Shown here: piece by piece, positions 25,731 through 33,877 of the stretch
How the letters are laid out: each line of letters begins with the position of its first letter
Position numbering within the stretch: the stretch's first letter is position 1
NCBI GenBank assembly: GCA_903839035.1
Contig: CAIMAQ010000029.1
Location: 1 to 61,600 of the forward strand
Direction: 5' to 3'
DNA length: 61,600 bases
From: an uncultured Opitutia bacterium
GTDB lineage: Bacteria > Verrucomicrobiota > Verrucomicrobiia > Opitutales > Opitutaceae
Translations under genes and position numbers: made by a program
Notes under the pieces: model-generated
Told to the model about the DNA's origin: nothing
What the model saw: only the letters and a program-made list of their open reading frames with translations
Database searches by the model: none

Positions 25731-26549
25731 ATGTATCAGAGCTATTACGGGTTGAAGGAGATGCCGTTCAACATCACCCCCGACCCACGGTTTCTTTACC
25801 TCAGCCCCACCCACCAGGAAGCCCTCCAGCACCTCAAGTACGGCGTGCGGGAAAAGAAGGGCTTCATCGTTCTCGTCGGCGAGGTGGGCTGCGGCAAAAC
25901 CACGCTCTGCCGCTGCTTCCTCAACGAGCTCGACCCGGCGCACTACGACACCGCCCTGATCCTCAATCCGCGGGTGACGGAGACGCAGATGCTCAAGGCC
26001 ATCCTCACCGATCTCGGCGAAACCAAGCTCGCCCGCAGCCAGGTGGACCTCGTCGCCCAGATGAACCGCGTCCTCCTCGCCCGCATCGAGGCCGGCCGCG
26101 ACATCGTCCTCATCGTGGATGAGGCGCAGAACCTTTCCTTCGAGGTGCTCGAGCAGATCCGCCTCCTGTCCAACCTCGAGACCGACAAGCAAAAGCTCCT
26201 CCAGATTGTCCTCATGGGCCAGCCCGAGCTCAAGGATGTGCTCGCCCGCGAGGAGCTCCGCCAGCTGCGCCAGCGCATCCTCGTCCACTACGAGCTGCAC
26301 CCGCTCACGTTCACCGACATCCAGCATTACATCCAGCACCGGCTCACGCTCGCCGGCAGCCAGGGCCGGCCGCATTTCACAAAATGGGCGCTCCGCGCCA
26401 TCCACCGCGGCAGCAAGGGCATTCCCCGCGTCGTCAATAATCTCTGCGACAAATCCATCCTGTCCGCGTTTATCCGCGGCTCCGACGAGGTGACCTACTG
26501 GGATGTCCGCCGCGCGATCAAGGACATGCGCAACCTCACCCACTCCTGA
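25731..26549 (+). CDS. ExeA/GspA-like AAA ATPase (secretion or exopolysaccharide-locus type)
   Basis: 272 aa. Starts MYQSYYGLKEMPFNITPDPR, the family hallmark. Walker A is GEVGCGKTTLC (50-60), Walker B is DIVLIVDEAQNL, and there is an arginine/sensor region near LRQRILVHYELHPLT. GspA with GspB helps place the type II secretin; a close relative is found in exosortase/exopolysaccharide loci. This protein lacks the C-terminal peptidoglycan-binding domain of true GspA. The next gene is a GspB-like protein and the one after it a sugar transferase, so either reading is possible. Confidence 0.9.
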   Translation: MYQSYYGLKEMPFNITPDPRFLYLSPTHQEALQHLKYGVREKKGFIVLVGEVGCGKTTLCRCFLNELDPAHYDTALILNPRVTETQMLKAILTDLGETKLARSQVDLVAQMNRVLLARIEAGRDIVLIVDEAQNLSFEVLEQIRLLSNLETDKQKLLQIVLMGQPELKDVLAREELRQLRQRILVHYELHPLTFTDIQHYIQHRLTLAGSQGRPHFTKWALRAIHRGSKGIPRVVNNLCDKSILSAFIRGSDEVTYWDVRRAIKDMRNLTHS

Positions 26550-26560
26550 CCCGCCGCGCG

Positions 26561-27259
26561 ATGAGCCTCATCAACGAAGCCCTCAAAAAAGCCCAGCATC
26601 AGCGCACCGGCAGCGGCCTGGATGCCCCGCCCATGCCCGGCGGCGGTTCCGGTGGCAGTCGCGGTCCCTCGGGCATGCCCACCGGCACGCTCGTGCTGCT
26701 CATCGCCGGCGCGGCCGTCGTCGTCGTGATCTCGGTCGTGGCCACCGTCTATTTCGTCAACCGGCCATCGGCTCCGAAGGTGGCCGCCACGGCCCCCGTC
26801 GTCACCGCACCCGTGTCCGTCCCGGTCTCCGCCCCGGCTGCACCCACGACTTCTCCGATCGTTTCCACCTCGAGCCCTGTGATCATTGCGCCGGTCATCA
26901 TCAAGGCACCTGTTCCGGTGGTGGAAAAGCCCGTGACACCGGCGCCGGCCGTGGAACAACCCGCTCCTGCCACCGCCGCGGTCACCCCCCCGCCCCCCGC
27001 CCCGGTTCCCATTCCTGCCCCGGCCGCCGAGCCCACCGCCGAGGGTTCACTGGCCGACCGGATCGCCAACTACGTCGACAAGGTCCGCGTCACCGGCATC
27101 CGCACCTCGGAAACCGGCAGCAAGGTTCTGATGAACGACAAGGTCTACCGCCTGAACGATCTCGTGGACCGCAAGCTCGGGCTGCGCCTGGTGAAAATCG
27201 AGGCGGACAGCCTGACCTTTGCGGACGCCACCGGCGCGACCTACGTCAAGAGTTTCTAG
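26561..27259 (+). CDS. GspB-like single-pass membrane protein
   Basis: 232 aa. The N-terminus MSLINEALKKAQHQR matches the cytoplasmic start of GspB/ExeB proteins. A membrane helix (residues about 43-66, TLVLLIAGAAVVVVISVVA) is followed by a ~90-residue Pro/Ala/Val linker and a small C-terminal domain (VRVTGIRTSETGSKVLMNDKVYR) like the GspB periplasmic domain. It starts 11 bp after the ATPase stop. The two probably form one inner-membrane complex spanning the wall. Confidence 0.82.
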   Translation: MSLINEALKKAQHQRTGSGLDAPPMPGGGSGGSRGPSGMPTGTLVLLIAGAAVVVVISVVATVYFVNRPSAPKVAATAPVVTAPVSVPVSAPAAPTTSPIVSTSSPVIIAPVIIKAPVPVVEKPVTPAPAVEQPAPATAAVTPPPPAPVPIPAPAAEPTAEGSLADRIANYVDKVRVTGIRTSETGSKVLMNDKVYRLNDLVDRKLGLRLVKIEADSLTFADATGATYVKSF

Positions 27260-27328
27260 GCGATCTTTCACGTCCGTCTCCTGTCGGACTGATCGCCTCT
27301 CGCCCAACACCCCTAACCTATAACCCGG
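27258..27328. repeat. Inverted repeat and 'CCTAACCTATAACCC' repeat in a spacer
   Basis: AGGCGATC (27258-27265) pairs with GATCGCCT (27291-27298), with an inner GTCCG/CGGAC pair. The CCCCTAACCTATAACCC unit follows. It separates the GspB-like and sugar transferase genes. Confidence 0.6.
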
Positions 27329-27342
27329 CGTTCGCGCCCGCC

Positions 27343-28728
27343 ATGCTCTCGCACCTCTCGCAGACGCGCACGCGGATTTTCCAACTCGCCGACGGCTGCC
27401 TGTTCGCGATCGCGCTGCTCGCCGCCTATTTTCTGCGTGAGGCGTTTTCCCGCTGGTTTCACTGGCCCGCCCTCGAGACGCTCGACGGCTACATCTGGCT
27501 CCTGCTGGCCGTCGCCGTGCTCGGGCCGGTGGTGCTCTCCGGCCAGGGATTTTATGAGCCGCCGCGCCCCACCCAGCGGCTGCGCTCGCTGTTCATCGTC
27601 CTGCGCAGCTGCAGCTTCACCGTCGTCGGGCTGATCCTTTTCCTGTTCATCCTGCGCGAACAGCTCGCGCGCTCGGTCATCATCTTCGTCGGCCTCATCG
27701 GCGGCACGCTCGTCTACGTGCGACACGAACTCACTGCCTGGCTGCAGTCCCGCCATTTCGCCCAGGGCCAGATCCAGCGACGCGCGCTCTGGGTCGGTCT
27801 GCCGGACGAGAACCGCCGGCTGCGCGAGGCCCTCACCCGCGCCGAGCGCGCGACCCTGGATGACTCGGGCGAATACAACCCCGCCGCCGCCCCGATCACG
27901 GACTTTGTGCGCCAGCTGCACGAGCAGGCCGTCAACGTCGTCATCCTCAACCTCGCCGGCGTCGAGCGCGACCACGCAACCGGCATCCTGCTCGCCTGCG
28001 CCCACGAGGGCGTCGAGGTGCTCGTGCGCCCCGGTCTTTCCGCCCTGCCGTCGCCCCGCGTCACTGTTGACCAGTTTGGTGGCGAAGCGGTCTTTTACTA
28101 CCGCGCCCAGTCCGCCGCGCTCAGCCACCTCTTCCTCAAGCAGATCTTCGATTACATCGCTGCCGCCTTTCTGCTCGTCGTACTGTCGCCGCTGCTGCTG
28201 CTGATCGCCCTCGCCATCCGCCTCACCTCGCCCGGCCCGGCGATCTACCGCCAAGTCCGCGCCGGGCTCAATGGCCACTCCTTCCTCATGCTGAAATTCC
28301 GCTCGATGCGGCCGGGCGCCGAGGACCAGCAGGCGGAACTGGCCGCCTCCAACGAGATGCGCGGCCCCGTCTTCAAGGTCACCAACGACCCGCGCGTCAC
28401 CCCGCTCGGCCGCATTCTCCGCCGGCACAGCCTCGACGAGCTCCCGCAGCTTTGGAACGTGCTCCGCGGCGAAATGAGCCTGGTCGGGCCACGCCCGCTG
28501 CCGGTCGAAGAGGTGAAACGTTTCGACTCCGACACCCACCGTCGTCGGCTCAGCGTGAAACCCGGCCTCACCGGCCTCTGGCAGGTCAGCGGCCGCAGCG
28601 AGATTGCCGACTTCACCGACTGGGTCCGACTCGACCTCGCCTACATCGACGAGTGGTCGCTCTGGCTCGACTGCAAAATCCTCCTCGCCACCCTCCCCGC
28701 CGCGCTCTTCGGCCGCGGAGCCCGGTGA
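27343..28728 (+). CDS. Polyprenyl-phosphate sugar-1-phosphate transferase (exopolysaccharide initiation)
   Basis: 461 aa. The N-terminal half has about four membrane helices (IFQLADGCLFAIALLAAYFL; YIWLLLAVAVLGPVVL; further pairs to ~residue 130) and a nucleotide-binding-like domain. A fifth helix (FDYIAAAFLLVVLSPLLLL) enters the catalytic domain with MLKFRSMRPGAE, DELPQLWNVLRGEMSLVGPRP and TGLWQVSGRSEI, diagnostic of the bacterial sugar transferase family (WbaP/WcaJ-like). It should start a cell-surface glycan by loading a hexose-1-phosphate on undecaprenyl phosphate. Start ATG 27343; the open frame further upstream overlaps the GspB-like gene. Confidence 0.92.
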   Translation: MLSHLSQTRTRIFQLADGCLFAIALLAAYFLREAFSRWFHWPALETLDGYIWLLLAVAVLGPVVLSGQGFYEPPRPTQRLRSLFIVLRSCSFTVVGLILFLFILREQLARSVIIFVGLIGGTLVYVRHELTAWLQSRHFAQGQIQRRALWVGLPDENRRLREALTRAERATLDDSGEYNPAAAPITDFVRQLHEQAVNVVILNLAGVERDHATGILLACAHEGVEVLVRPGLSALPSPRVTVDQFGGEAVFYYRAQSAALSHLFLKQIFDYIAAAFLLVVLSPLLLLIALAIRLTSPGPAIYRQVRAGLNGHSFLMLKFRSMRPGAEDQQAELAASNEMRGPVFKVTNDPRVTPLGRILRRHSLDELPQLWNVLRGEMSLVGPRPLPVEEVKRFDSDTHRRRLSVKPGLTGLWQVSGRSEIADFTDWVRLDLAYIDEWSLWLDCKILLATLPAALFGRGAR

Positions 28729-28736
28729 ACATTTTA

Positions 28737-29138
28737 ATGAAGACCCGCCTGCCCACCGCCCTGTTGTTCGTCGCGGCCAGTCTTTTCGCCGGCTGCACCG
28801 GCACGCCCCAAACAACGCCGCCCACCGCCGCCCCGACCCCGGCGGCCACCCCGGCGCCGGCGGCCGCGGCCCGGCCCGCCGCCCCGAAATTCTACATCAT
28901 CACATTCGATGCGGCCGGCGTCGCCCACGACCGCACCGGCACGGTCATTTCGCGCAACCGCGTGATTCAGCTTATGACCAAGGGCGAGATCGACCGGCAT
29001 ACCGGCATCCGCATCGAACTGCCCAAGGGCATCACCGACCACGGCCAAAGCATGCAGGCTTTCGGCCGGGCGCAACAGGTCGCGAAGATCTTCGACCTGC
29101 TGAGCTTCGAGGCGGTGGTCGTCGTGCTCGCCGACTAA
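28737..29138 (+). CDS. Small lipoprotein with Pro/Ala linker, unknown function
   Basis: 133 aa. Signal with lipobox LFAGC (Cys20), then a ~30-residue Thr/Pro/Ala linker and a compact domain (KFYIITFDAAGVAHDRTGTV, ending EAVVVVLAD). I do not recognise the domain. It begins 8 bp after the sugar transferase stop, so it is probably the last gene of that operon and may sit in the envelope complex that exports the glycan. Confidence 0.75.
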   Translation: MKTRLPTALLFVAASLFAGCTGTPQTTPPTAAPTPAATPAPAAAARPAAPKFYIITFDAAGVAHDRTGTVISRNRVIQLMTKGEIDRHTGIRIELPKGITDHGQSMQAFGRAQQVAKIFDLLSFEAVVVVLAD

Positions 29139-29147
29139 ATCCGCCGC

Positions 29148-30920
29148 CTACCGGCGCAGACGCTGGCGCACCGCGGCCAGCGGCGCGGTGTTGAGGACGT
29201 TTTCCTTCGTCAGCCAGCCCTTGCGGGCGGAATTAATGCCGGCGCGCACCTGATCCAGCCCCGCCGTTTCGTGCGCATCGGGGTTGACCGAGCACACCAG
29301 ACCGCGTTCGGCGGCCTTGCGCCAGTGACGCCAATCCATGTCCAGCCGCCACGGGCTCGCGTTCAATTCGATCACCACACCGTGGGCGATGGCCGCGTCG
29401 ATCACCTTGACCGCGTCCACCCGGTAGCCCTCGCGCCGCAACAGCAGCCGGCCGGTCAGGTGGCCGAGCATCGTCGTACGCGGGTGCTCGATCGCGCGGA
29501 TAATCCGCGCGGTCATCGTCGCCTCGTCCTGGGTGAAGGCGTTGTGCACCGAGACCACCACGTAATCCAGTTTCGCCAGGAGCGTATCGTCGTAGTCCAG
29601 CCGGCCGTCGGGCAGGATGTCGCACTCCACCCCGGTGAAGACGTGGGTTTTGAACTTCTTGGCCGCATTCAGCGCGTGAATCTCGGCCACCTGCTTGAGC
29701 AGCCGCTCCTCGCTCAGCCCGTTCGCCTGGAAGCTCGACTTGGAGTGGTCGGCGATGCCGAGGTACTCCCAGCCCAGCGCCTCCGCCGCGGCCGTCATCT
29801 CCGCCAGGGTGTTCCGGCCATCCGACGCCGTCGTGTGGTTGTGAAACGCCCCGCGCAAATCCCCGAGTTCGACCAGCCGCGGCAGCTCGCCTTTTTCCGC
29901 CGCTTCGATCTCGCCCAGTCCTTCGCGCAGCTCCGGCGGAATGAAATGCAGCCCAAGCGCGGCGAACAGTTCCTGCTCGTTTTTTATTTTCCCTGGATCC
30001 GAAGGTTTCTTCTTTGCCTTGGCCGCTTCCGCCTTTTCCTTCGCCGTGCCCTCACCCTCGGCGGAGACCAGACCCCACTCGCTCAGGCTCAGCGCGCGGC
30101 CCAGCGCCCGCTGCCGCATCTGCACATTGTGGTCCTTCGACCCGGTGAAATGGTGCAGCGCGAACACGAACTGTTCCTCCGGCACAATCCGCAGGTCCGC
30201 TTGCAGGCCGCTGTGCAAGCGCACGCTGGCCTTGGTTTCACCCGAGGCCGTGATCTCCTTCACGTGCGGCTGGCCGGTGAACCACGCCACAACCGGCGCC
30301 ACCTCGCCCGCCGCCACGATGAAATCCAGGTCGCCCACCGTCTCCAGCCCGCGCCGCAGGCTGCCCGCCGACTCGGCCTGGCTCACGCCGGGGAGCTTCC
30401 GTAGGCCGGCCACGATCGGCGCCGCGATTTCCCACGCGTCCCACCACAGGTGCCGCTTGCCATAGGCCTCGCGGTTCTTGATGCCGGCGAGAATTTTCTC
30501 CTGCGTCTTTTCGCCAAACCCGTCCAGCGCCGCCACCGTCCCGTCGTGGCACGCCTTCGCCAGCGCCGTGATGCTCGCGACGCCCAGCTTGTCATGCAGC
30601 GCGCGGATCTTCTTCGGGCCGAGCCCCGGGATCTGCAGCATTTCCGCCAGTCCCGGCTCGATCGACGCCTTTAGTTTCTCGAAAAACTCCAGCTTCCCCG
30701 TCGTGTGCAGCTCGGTGATCTTCTGCGACAGCGCGTCGCCAATGCCCTTCACCGTCTTCAGCTGCTCCTCCGCGATCAGCCGCGTGAGCTCCGCATCCTC
30801 GATCGCCTCGAGCGCCCGCGCCCCGGCCTGGTAGGCGCGCACCTTGAAAGGATTCTCGCCCTTCAGCTCCAGCAGCGTGCCAATCTCCTCCAGCATGTCG
30901 GCGATCTCGTTTTTGGTCAT
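29148..30920 (-). CDS. polX: DNA polymerase/3'-5' exonuclease PolX
   Basis: 590 aa. An N-terminal helix-hairpin-helix 8-kDa-like region ([30 protein letters not shown]; HhH in [12 protein letters not shown]) is followed by the polymerase-beta-type nucleotidyltransferase domain ([21 protein letters not shown]) and a C-terminal PHP phosphoesterase domain ([35 protein letters not shown]). This is the standard bacterial PolX architecture for gap-filling repair. I chose ATG 30920 because it gives the usual family start; an in-frame ATG at 31010 would add 30 residues. Confidence 0.93.
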   Translation of the reverse strand: MTKNEIADMLEEIGTLLELKGENPFKVRAYQAGARALEAIEDAELTRLIAEEQLKTVKGIGDALSQKITELHTTGKLEFFEKLKASIEPGLAEMLQIPGLGPKKIRALHDKLGVASITALAKACHDGTVAALDGFGEKTQEKILAGIKNREAYGKRHLWWDAWEIAAPIVAGLRKLPGVSQAESAGSLRRGLETVGDLDFIVAAGEVAPVVAWFTGQPHVKEITASGETKASVRLHSGLQADLRIVPEEQFVFALHHFTGSKDHNVQMRQRALGRALSLSEWGLVSAEGEGTAKEKAEAAKAKKKPSDPGKIKNEQELFAALGLHFIPPELREGLGEIEAAEKGELPRLVELGDLRGAFHNHTTASDGRNTLAEMTAAAEALGWEYLGIADHSKSSFQANGLSEERLLKQVAEIHALNAAKKFKTHVFTGVECDILPDGRLDYDDTLLAKLDYVVVSVHNAFTQDEATMTARIIRAIEHPRTTMLGHLTGRLLLRREGYRVDAVKVIDAAIAHGVVIELNASPWRLDMDWRHWRKAAERGLVCSVNPDAHETAGLDQVRAGINSARKGWLTKENVLNTAPLAAVRQRLRR

Positions 30921-31045
30921 ATGCTTCGGCGAAAGGCTTTCGGCGATGGGCCACAGGTGCAAGCCCGCTGGCAAAGGCGCGGAAAATTCGTTCTGGAGCT
31001 TGGCGCTCATCGCCTAGAACCTTTCGCCCAGAGCCCGCCGCCGCC

Positions 31046-31453
31046 ATGCCCTTCGCCTACCACCGCACGGTTCATTTTCCCGACACCGACGCCGCCGGCG
31101 TGGTCTTCTTCGCAAACTATCTCGTCATCTGCCACGAGGCCTACGAGGAGTCGCTCGGCGCCGCCGGAATCAAACTCGCCCAATTTTTCTCGGACACCGG
31201 CTTGGTCGTGCCCGTGTCCAAAAGCGAGGCCGACTACCTGCGCCCGCTTGCCTGCGGCGACAAACTCCGCGTCAGCGTGACCCCCACCCTGCTGTCGGAA
31301 AATTCCTTCGAGATCCGCTACGAGATCACCCGGCTCGGCCACGGCGACATGCTCGCCGCCCGCATCCGGACCGAGCACGTCTGCACCTCGCCGACCAAGC
31401 GGGAACGTGCCGCGCTGCCGCCCGCCCTCCTCGTCTGGGTGAAGGCCGGCTGA
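31046..31453 (+). CDS. Hot-dog fold acyl-CoA thioesterase, probably DHNA-CoA thioesterase
   Basis: 135 aa. The 4-hydroxybenzoyl-CoA thioesterase signature is clear: FPDTDAAGVVFFANYLVICHEAYEE with the catalytic Asp. The family includes the 1,4-dihydroxy-2-naphthoyl-CoA hydrolase of menaquinone synthesis. menE and menC lie next to it on the opposite strand, which makes that role the best guess. YbgC-like thioesterases are the alternative. Confidence 0.87.
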   Translation: MPFAYHRTVHFPDTDAAGVVFFANYLVICHEAYEESLGAAGIKLAQFFSDTGLVVPVSKSEADYLRPLACGDKLRVSVTPTLLSENSFEIRYEITRLGHGDMLAARIRTEHVCTSPTKRERAALPPALLVWVKAG

Positions 31454-31464
31454 GGACAGCCGGA

Positions 31465-31537
31465 GTTGAAAGTCTCTGGTTGAAAGACGCCGGGCTGAAG
31501 CCGCGGGGCTCTCCAGCTTTCAACCTTCAACTTTCAC
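31465..31537. repeat. Interspersed inverted repeat of the 'GTTGAAAG' family overlapping the 3' end of menE
   Basis: GTTGAAAGTCTCTGGTTGAA (from 31465) faces CTTTCAACCTTCAACTTTCA (31517-31536). The right arm encodes the last residues (KSES) and the stop codon of menE. Confidence 0.8.
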
Positions 31538-32714
31538 TTTTTAACTGCTGGCGGCCTGCCGCCAGCAACGCCGCCCGGTTCAGCTTGCCCTGCGCGCTGC
31601 GCGGCCAGTCCGGCACCGCCACATAATGTTTTGGCCGTTTGAACGCCGTCAGGCCCGCCAGGGCCGCCGTCAGCCGCGCTTGATCCGGCTCTTTTTCACC
31701 CGCGGGATAACACGCCATCACCGTCTGCCCCCATTCCGGGTCTGGCAGACCCACCACCCCCACATCGGTAAACTCGCCGCTGGCGCGCAGCGCCGCCTCC
31801 ACCTCCGCCGGCTGGACTTTTTTTCCGCCCGTGATGATCACCGCATCGCGGCGTCCCAAGACTTGTAGCCGCCCGCGTTCATCCAGCTGCCCGAGATCCT
31901 CGGTGATGAATTCCCGCGCCGCACTCTCCCCGGGAAAATAACCGCGGAACACCGACTCGCCCGCGATTCTGATCACCCCTTCGCCGTCGATGGCGATCCG
32001 CGCGTGCGGCAGCGCCGGACCACTGCTGCGATCACCCGCCAGAAATTCCGCCGGACGCAGCGCCGCCACCATTGCCGCGGTTTCGGTCATGCCATAGCTG
32101 AGTGATACCGGCAGTTCAGCGCGGGCCGCGGCGTCTGCCAACTCGGGCCACACCGGGCCCCCGCCGACGAAGATCACCCGGAATCCCCGCAGCCAGACGA
32201 CCGCGTCCGGCGAGAGTAGCAGCCGTTGCAGCTGCGTCGGCACGAGCGAAATCACCCAGCTCGCCGCCGACAGCACCGGCCGCCGGCCCGCCTCGATCGT
32301 TTTCCACTCCGCCGCCAGATACTCGCCGCCGGTCGCCGCGCTGCGCACCCGCGCCATCAGCCCGCTCACATGGTGCGGCGGCAGCACGCCAACCGCATTC
32401 ACCCGCTCGAGTCCGAAATGCGCGCAAAATCCCTCTACCGCCGCCGACAGCGTGCGCTCATCATGCCGCGCAAACCGCACCCCGCCACTCGTCCCACCTG
32501 TCGGCACGCAGAGCCAGCCGTCGTCGATTTTCGATTTTGGATTCCCTCCTTCGCCAAGGCTAGGGAGGGCGGGCTCGATTTTCGATTGCTGGATCGAGGC
32601 AACGGCGGCGCGCTCGGCAGCACCCCATGCGGGGTCGCACAGGAAAGTGAACCCGTTGCGGCCTTCCGCGCAGCCGGTGGACCGGAGTAATTTGCTCAGC
32701 TCAGTGCGTTCCAT
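31527..32714 (-). CDS. menE: o-Succinylbenzoate-CoA ligase (MenE)
   Basis: 395 aa, shorter than typical MenE (about 450-490), with a reduced N-terminal lobe. AMP-forming motifs are visible: CVPTGGTSGGVRF (P-loop), SLSYGMTETAAM, GRLQVLGRRDAVIITGGKKVQPAEVE and the C-terminal catalytic Lys region SAQGKLNRAALL. It should activate o-succinylbenzoate in menaquinone synthesis. The start at 32714 overlaps the 3' end of menC by 19 bp. A repeat of 51-bp period lies in frame near the N-terminus (32524-32587), and the stop codon lies in another repeat. Confidence 0.88.
   Translation of the reverse strand: MERTELSKLLRSTGCAEGRNGFTFLCDPAWGAAERAAVASIQQSKIEPALPSLGEGGNPKSKIDDGWLCVPTGGTSGGVRFARHDERTLSAAVEGFCAHFGLERVNAVGVLPPHHVSGLMARVRSAATGGEYLAAEWKTIEAGRRPVLSAASWVISLVPTQLQRLLLSPDAVVWLRGFRVIFVGGGPVWPELADAAARAELPVSLSYGMTETAAMVAALRPAEFLAGDRSSGPALPHARIAIDGEGVIRIAGESVFRGYFPGESAAREFITEDLGQLDERGRLQVLGRRDAVIITGGKKVQPAEVEAALRASGEFTDVGVVGLPDPEWGQTVMACYPAGEKEPDQARLTAALAGLTAFKRPKHYVAVPDWPRSAQGKLNRAALLAAGRQQLKSES
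32524..32587. repeat. In-frame repeat insertion within menE with 13-bp direct repeats
   Basis: TCGATTTTCGATT occurs at 32524-32536 and again, perfectly, at 32575-32587, 51 bp apart (17 codons). The interval holds CCCTCC-TTCGCCAAGG-CTAGGGAGGG, a small imperfect palindrome. On the protein it adds the low-complexity stretch between SIQQSKIE and PKSKIDD. Confidence 0.85.
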
Positions 32715-33751
32715 ACGGCCTCCGGTTGGATCCGCTCGACGTCTTCCCAATGTAAAAACGGACCCGTGTACGGCCCGTCGAAGCGTCCATCCGCAAACAA
32801 AGGCCACACGCCGAACCCCAGCGCCCTGGGCTCGCCCGGCCACGCAAATGCCGCGCGCAGCGCCGCCTTCGCGCCCAGCCGCGTTTCCAGCGCCGAGGAA
32901 AACACCACCACCGCCTTCGCCTTGGCCAGCCGGGCGAGCGTGCACTTCACGTCGCCCAGCAGCGCCGGCTTCACCACGAAAACCCCGCGCCACCCCAGTC
33001 CCAGCCAGCGCTCCACTTCCCCATCACCCGTCAGCGATTCGTCCAACGCCAGCGGCGTCGGAAAATCCTCTGCCAGGCCCAGCAACAGATCATCCATCTT
33101 GCTCAAGGCCGTGCCCGGAGACCTGCCCGCCGCAGGCTTGGCGAACGACGGAGGTCCGCTGAAAGCAGGCTGCTCCACAAACTCCACCGGCCGGTCGGCA
33201 CAGCGTTCGAGCCAGCGTTCCGCCTGGCGCCGGTTCCACGCCCCGTTCGCATCGAGCCGCAGCTTCGCCCCGCCCGGCAGCGCGGCACACACGTCGTCGA
33301 GCAGGGCCAGCTCGTCGGCGAGGTCGCCCACGCCCACCTTCCACTTGAACACCCGAAATCCCGCCTCCGCCTTCGGTCCGATCTGCGTCAGCGCCGCCCG
33401 TCCCGCCGGCAGCAGCGCCGCCACGCCGAGATGAATCTGCGCCGGCGTCTGCTTGACGGCTTCTTCCCGTGCCACCCCCAGGGCATTTTTCAGGCAGCCC
33501 AGCCACTCCGGCACACTGTCCAATCTCCGATCATCCACGGCCTCGCCGAGTTCACGGCAAACCGCCGCAATCTCGTCCACGGTCTCGCTCCCAAACCACG
33601 GAATCGGCGACGCCTCGCCATACCCCGTCTGCCCTGCGGCATTGACCAGCTGCACCAGCACACCTTCCCGCTCCGCCCACGGGCCGTGCGCCGTCCGCAC
33701 GGGCGAACGGAAGGGCAGCCGGTAGCGGCGGTAGTGCAGGCGGTAACTCAC
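32696..33751 (-). CDS. menC: o-Succinylbenzoate synthase (MenC)
   Basis: 351 aa enolase-superfamily enzyme that dehydrates SHCHC to o-succinylbenzoate. Catalytic residues are visible in FKWKVGVG (Lys pair), LRLDANGAWN (Asp), VEFVEQP (Glu), LALDESL (Asp) and VVKPALLG (Lys). The N-terminal cap has YRLPFRSPVRTAHG. I use the GTG at 33751 because it gives the usual start; an ATG at 33787 is in frame. Between EQP and ALDES there are about 38 residues where about 20 are usual; the extra SGPPSFAKPAAGRSPGTALS looks like a translated repeat. It overlaps menE. Confidence 0.88.
   Translation of the reverse strand: MSYRLHYRRYRLPFRSPVRTAHGPWAEREGVLVQLVNAAGQTGYGEASPIPWFGSETVDEIAAVCRELGEAVDDRRLDSVPEWLGCLKNALGVAREEAVKQTPAQIHLGVAALLPAGRAALTQIGPKAEAGFRVFKWKVGVGDLADELALLDDVCAALPGGAKLRLDANGAWNRRQAERWLERCADRPVEFVEQPAFSGPPSFAKPAAGRSPGTALSKMDDLLLGLAEDFPTPLALDESLTGDGEVERWLGLGWRGVFVVKPALLGDVKCTLARLAKAKAVVVFSSALETRLGAKAALRAAFAWPGEPRALGFGVWPLFADGRFDGPYTGPFLHWEDVERIQPEAVWNALS
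33103..33168. repeat. Probable in-frame repeat insertion within menC
   Basis: On the minus strand the segment holds CCTCCGTCGTTCGCCAAG and GCCTGCGGCGGGCAGG. Its core resembles the CCTCC-TTCGCCAAG core of the menE insertion at 32545-32560. It encodes the Pro/Ala/Ser-rich extra stretch of MenC. Confidence 0.55.
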
Positions 33752-33877
33752 GCCGGACAGGTCACACGCCCCTGCCCTTCGGCGCAAACCAGAGTTTCCG
33801 AATCAAACCCGTCTCGCTCCGGCAAATCCCGCGGGTAGACACCCCGGGAGGAGGGCAGAGAGGCGGAACGAGCAGGG

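Noticed and set aside
27313-28815. 500-codon minus-strand open frame over the sugar transferase gene
   Set aside because: It is an antisense shadow; the plus strand encodes the complete sugar transferase signature.
32715-32993. Upstream extension of the menE frame
   Set aside because: It overlaps menC, which has intact catalytic motifs; the extension is Gly/Arg-rich and unlike MenE.
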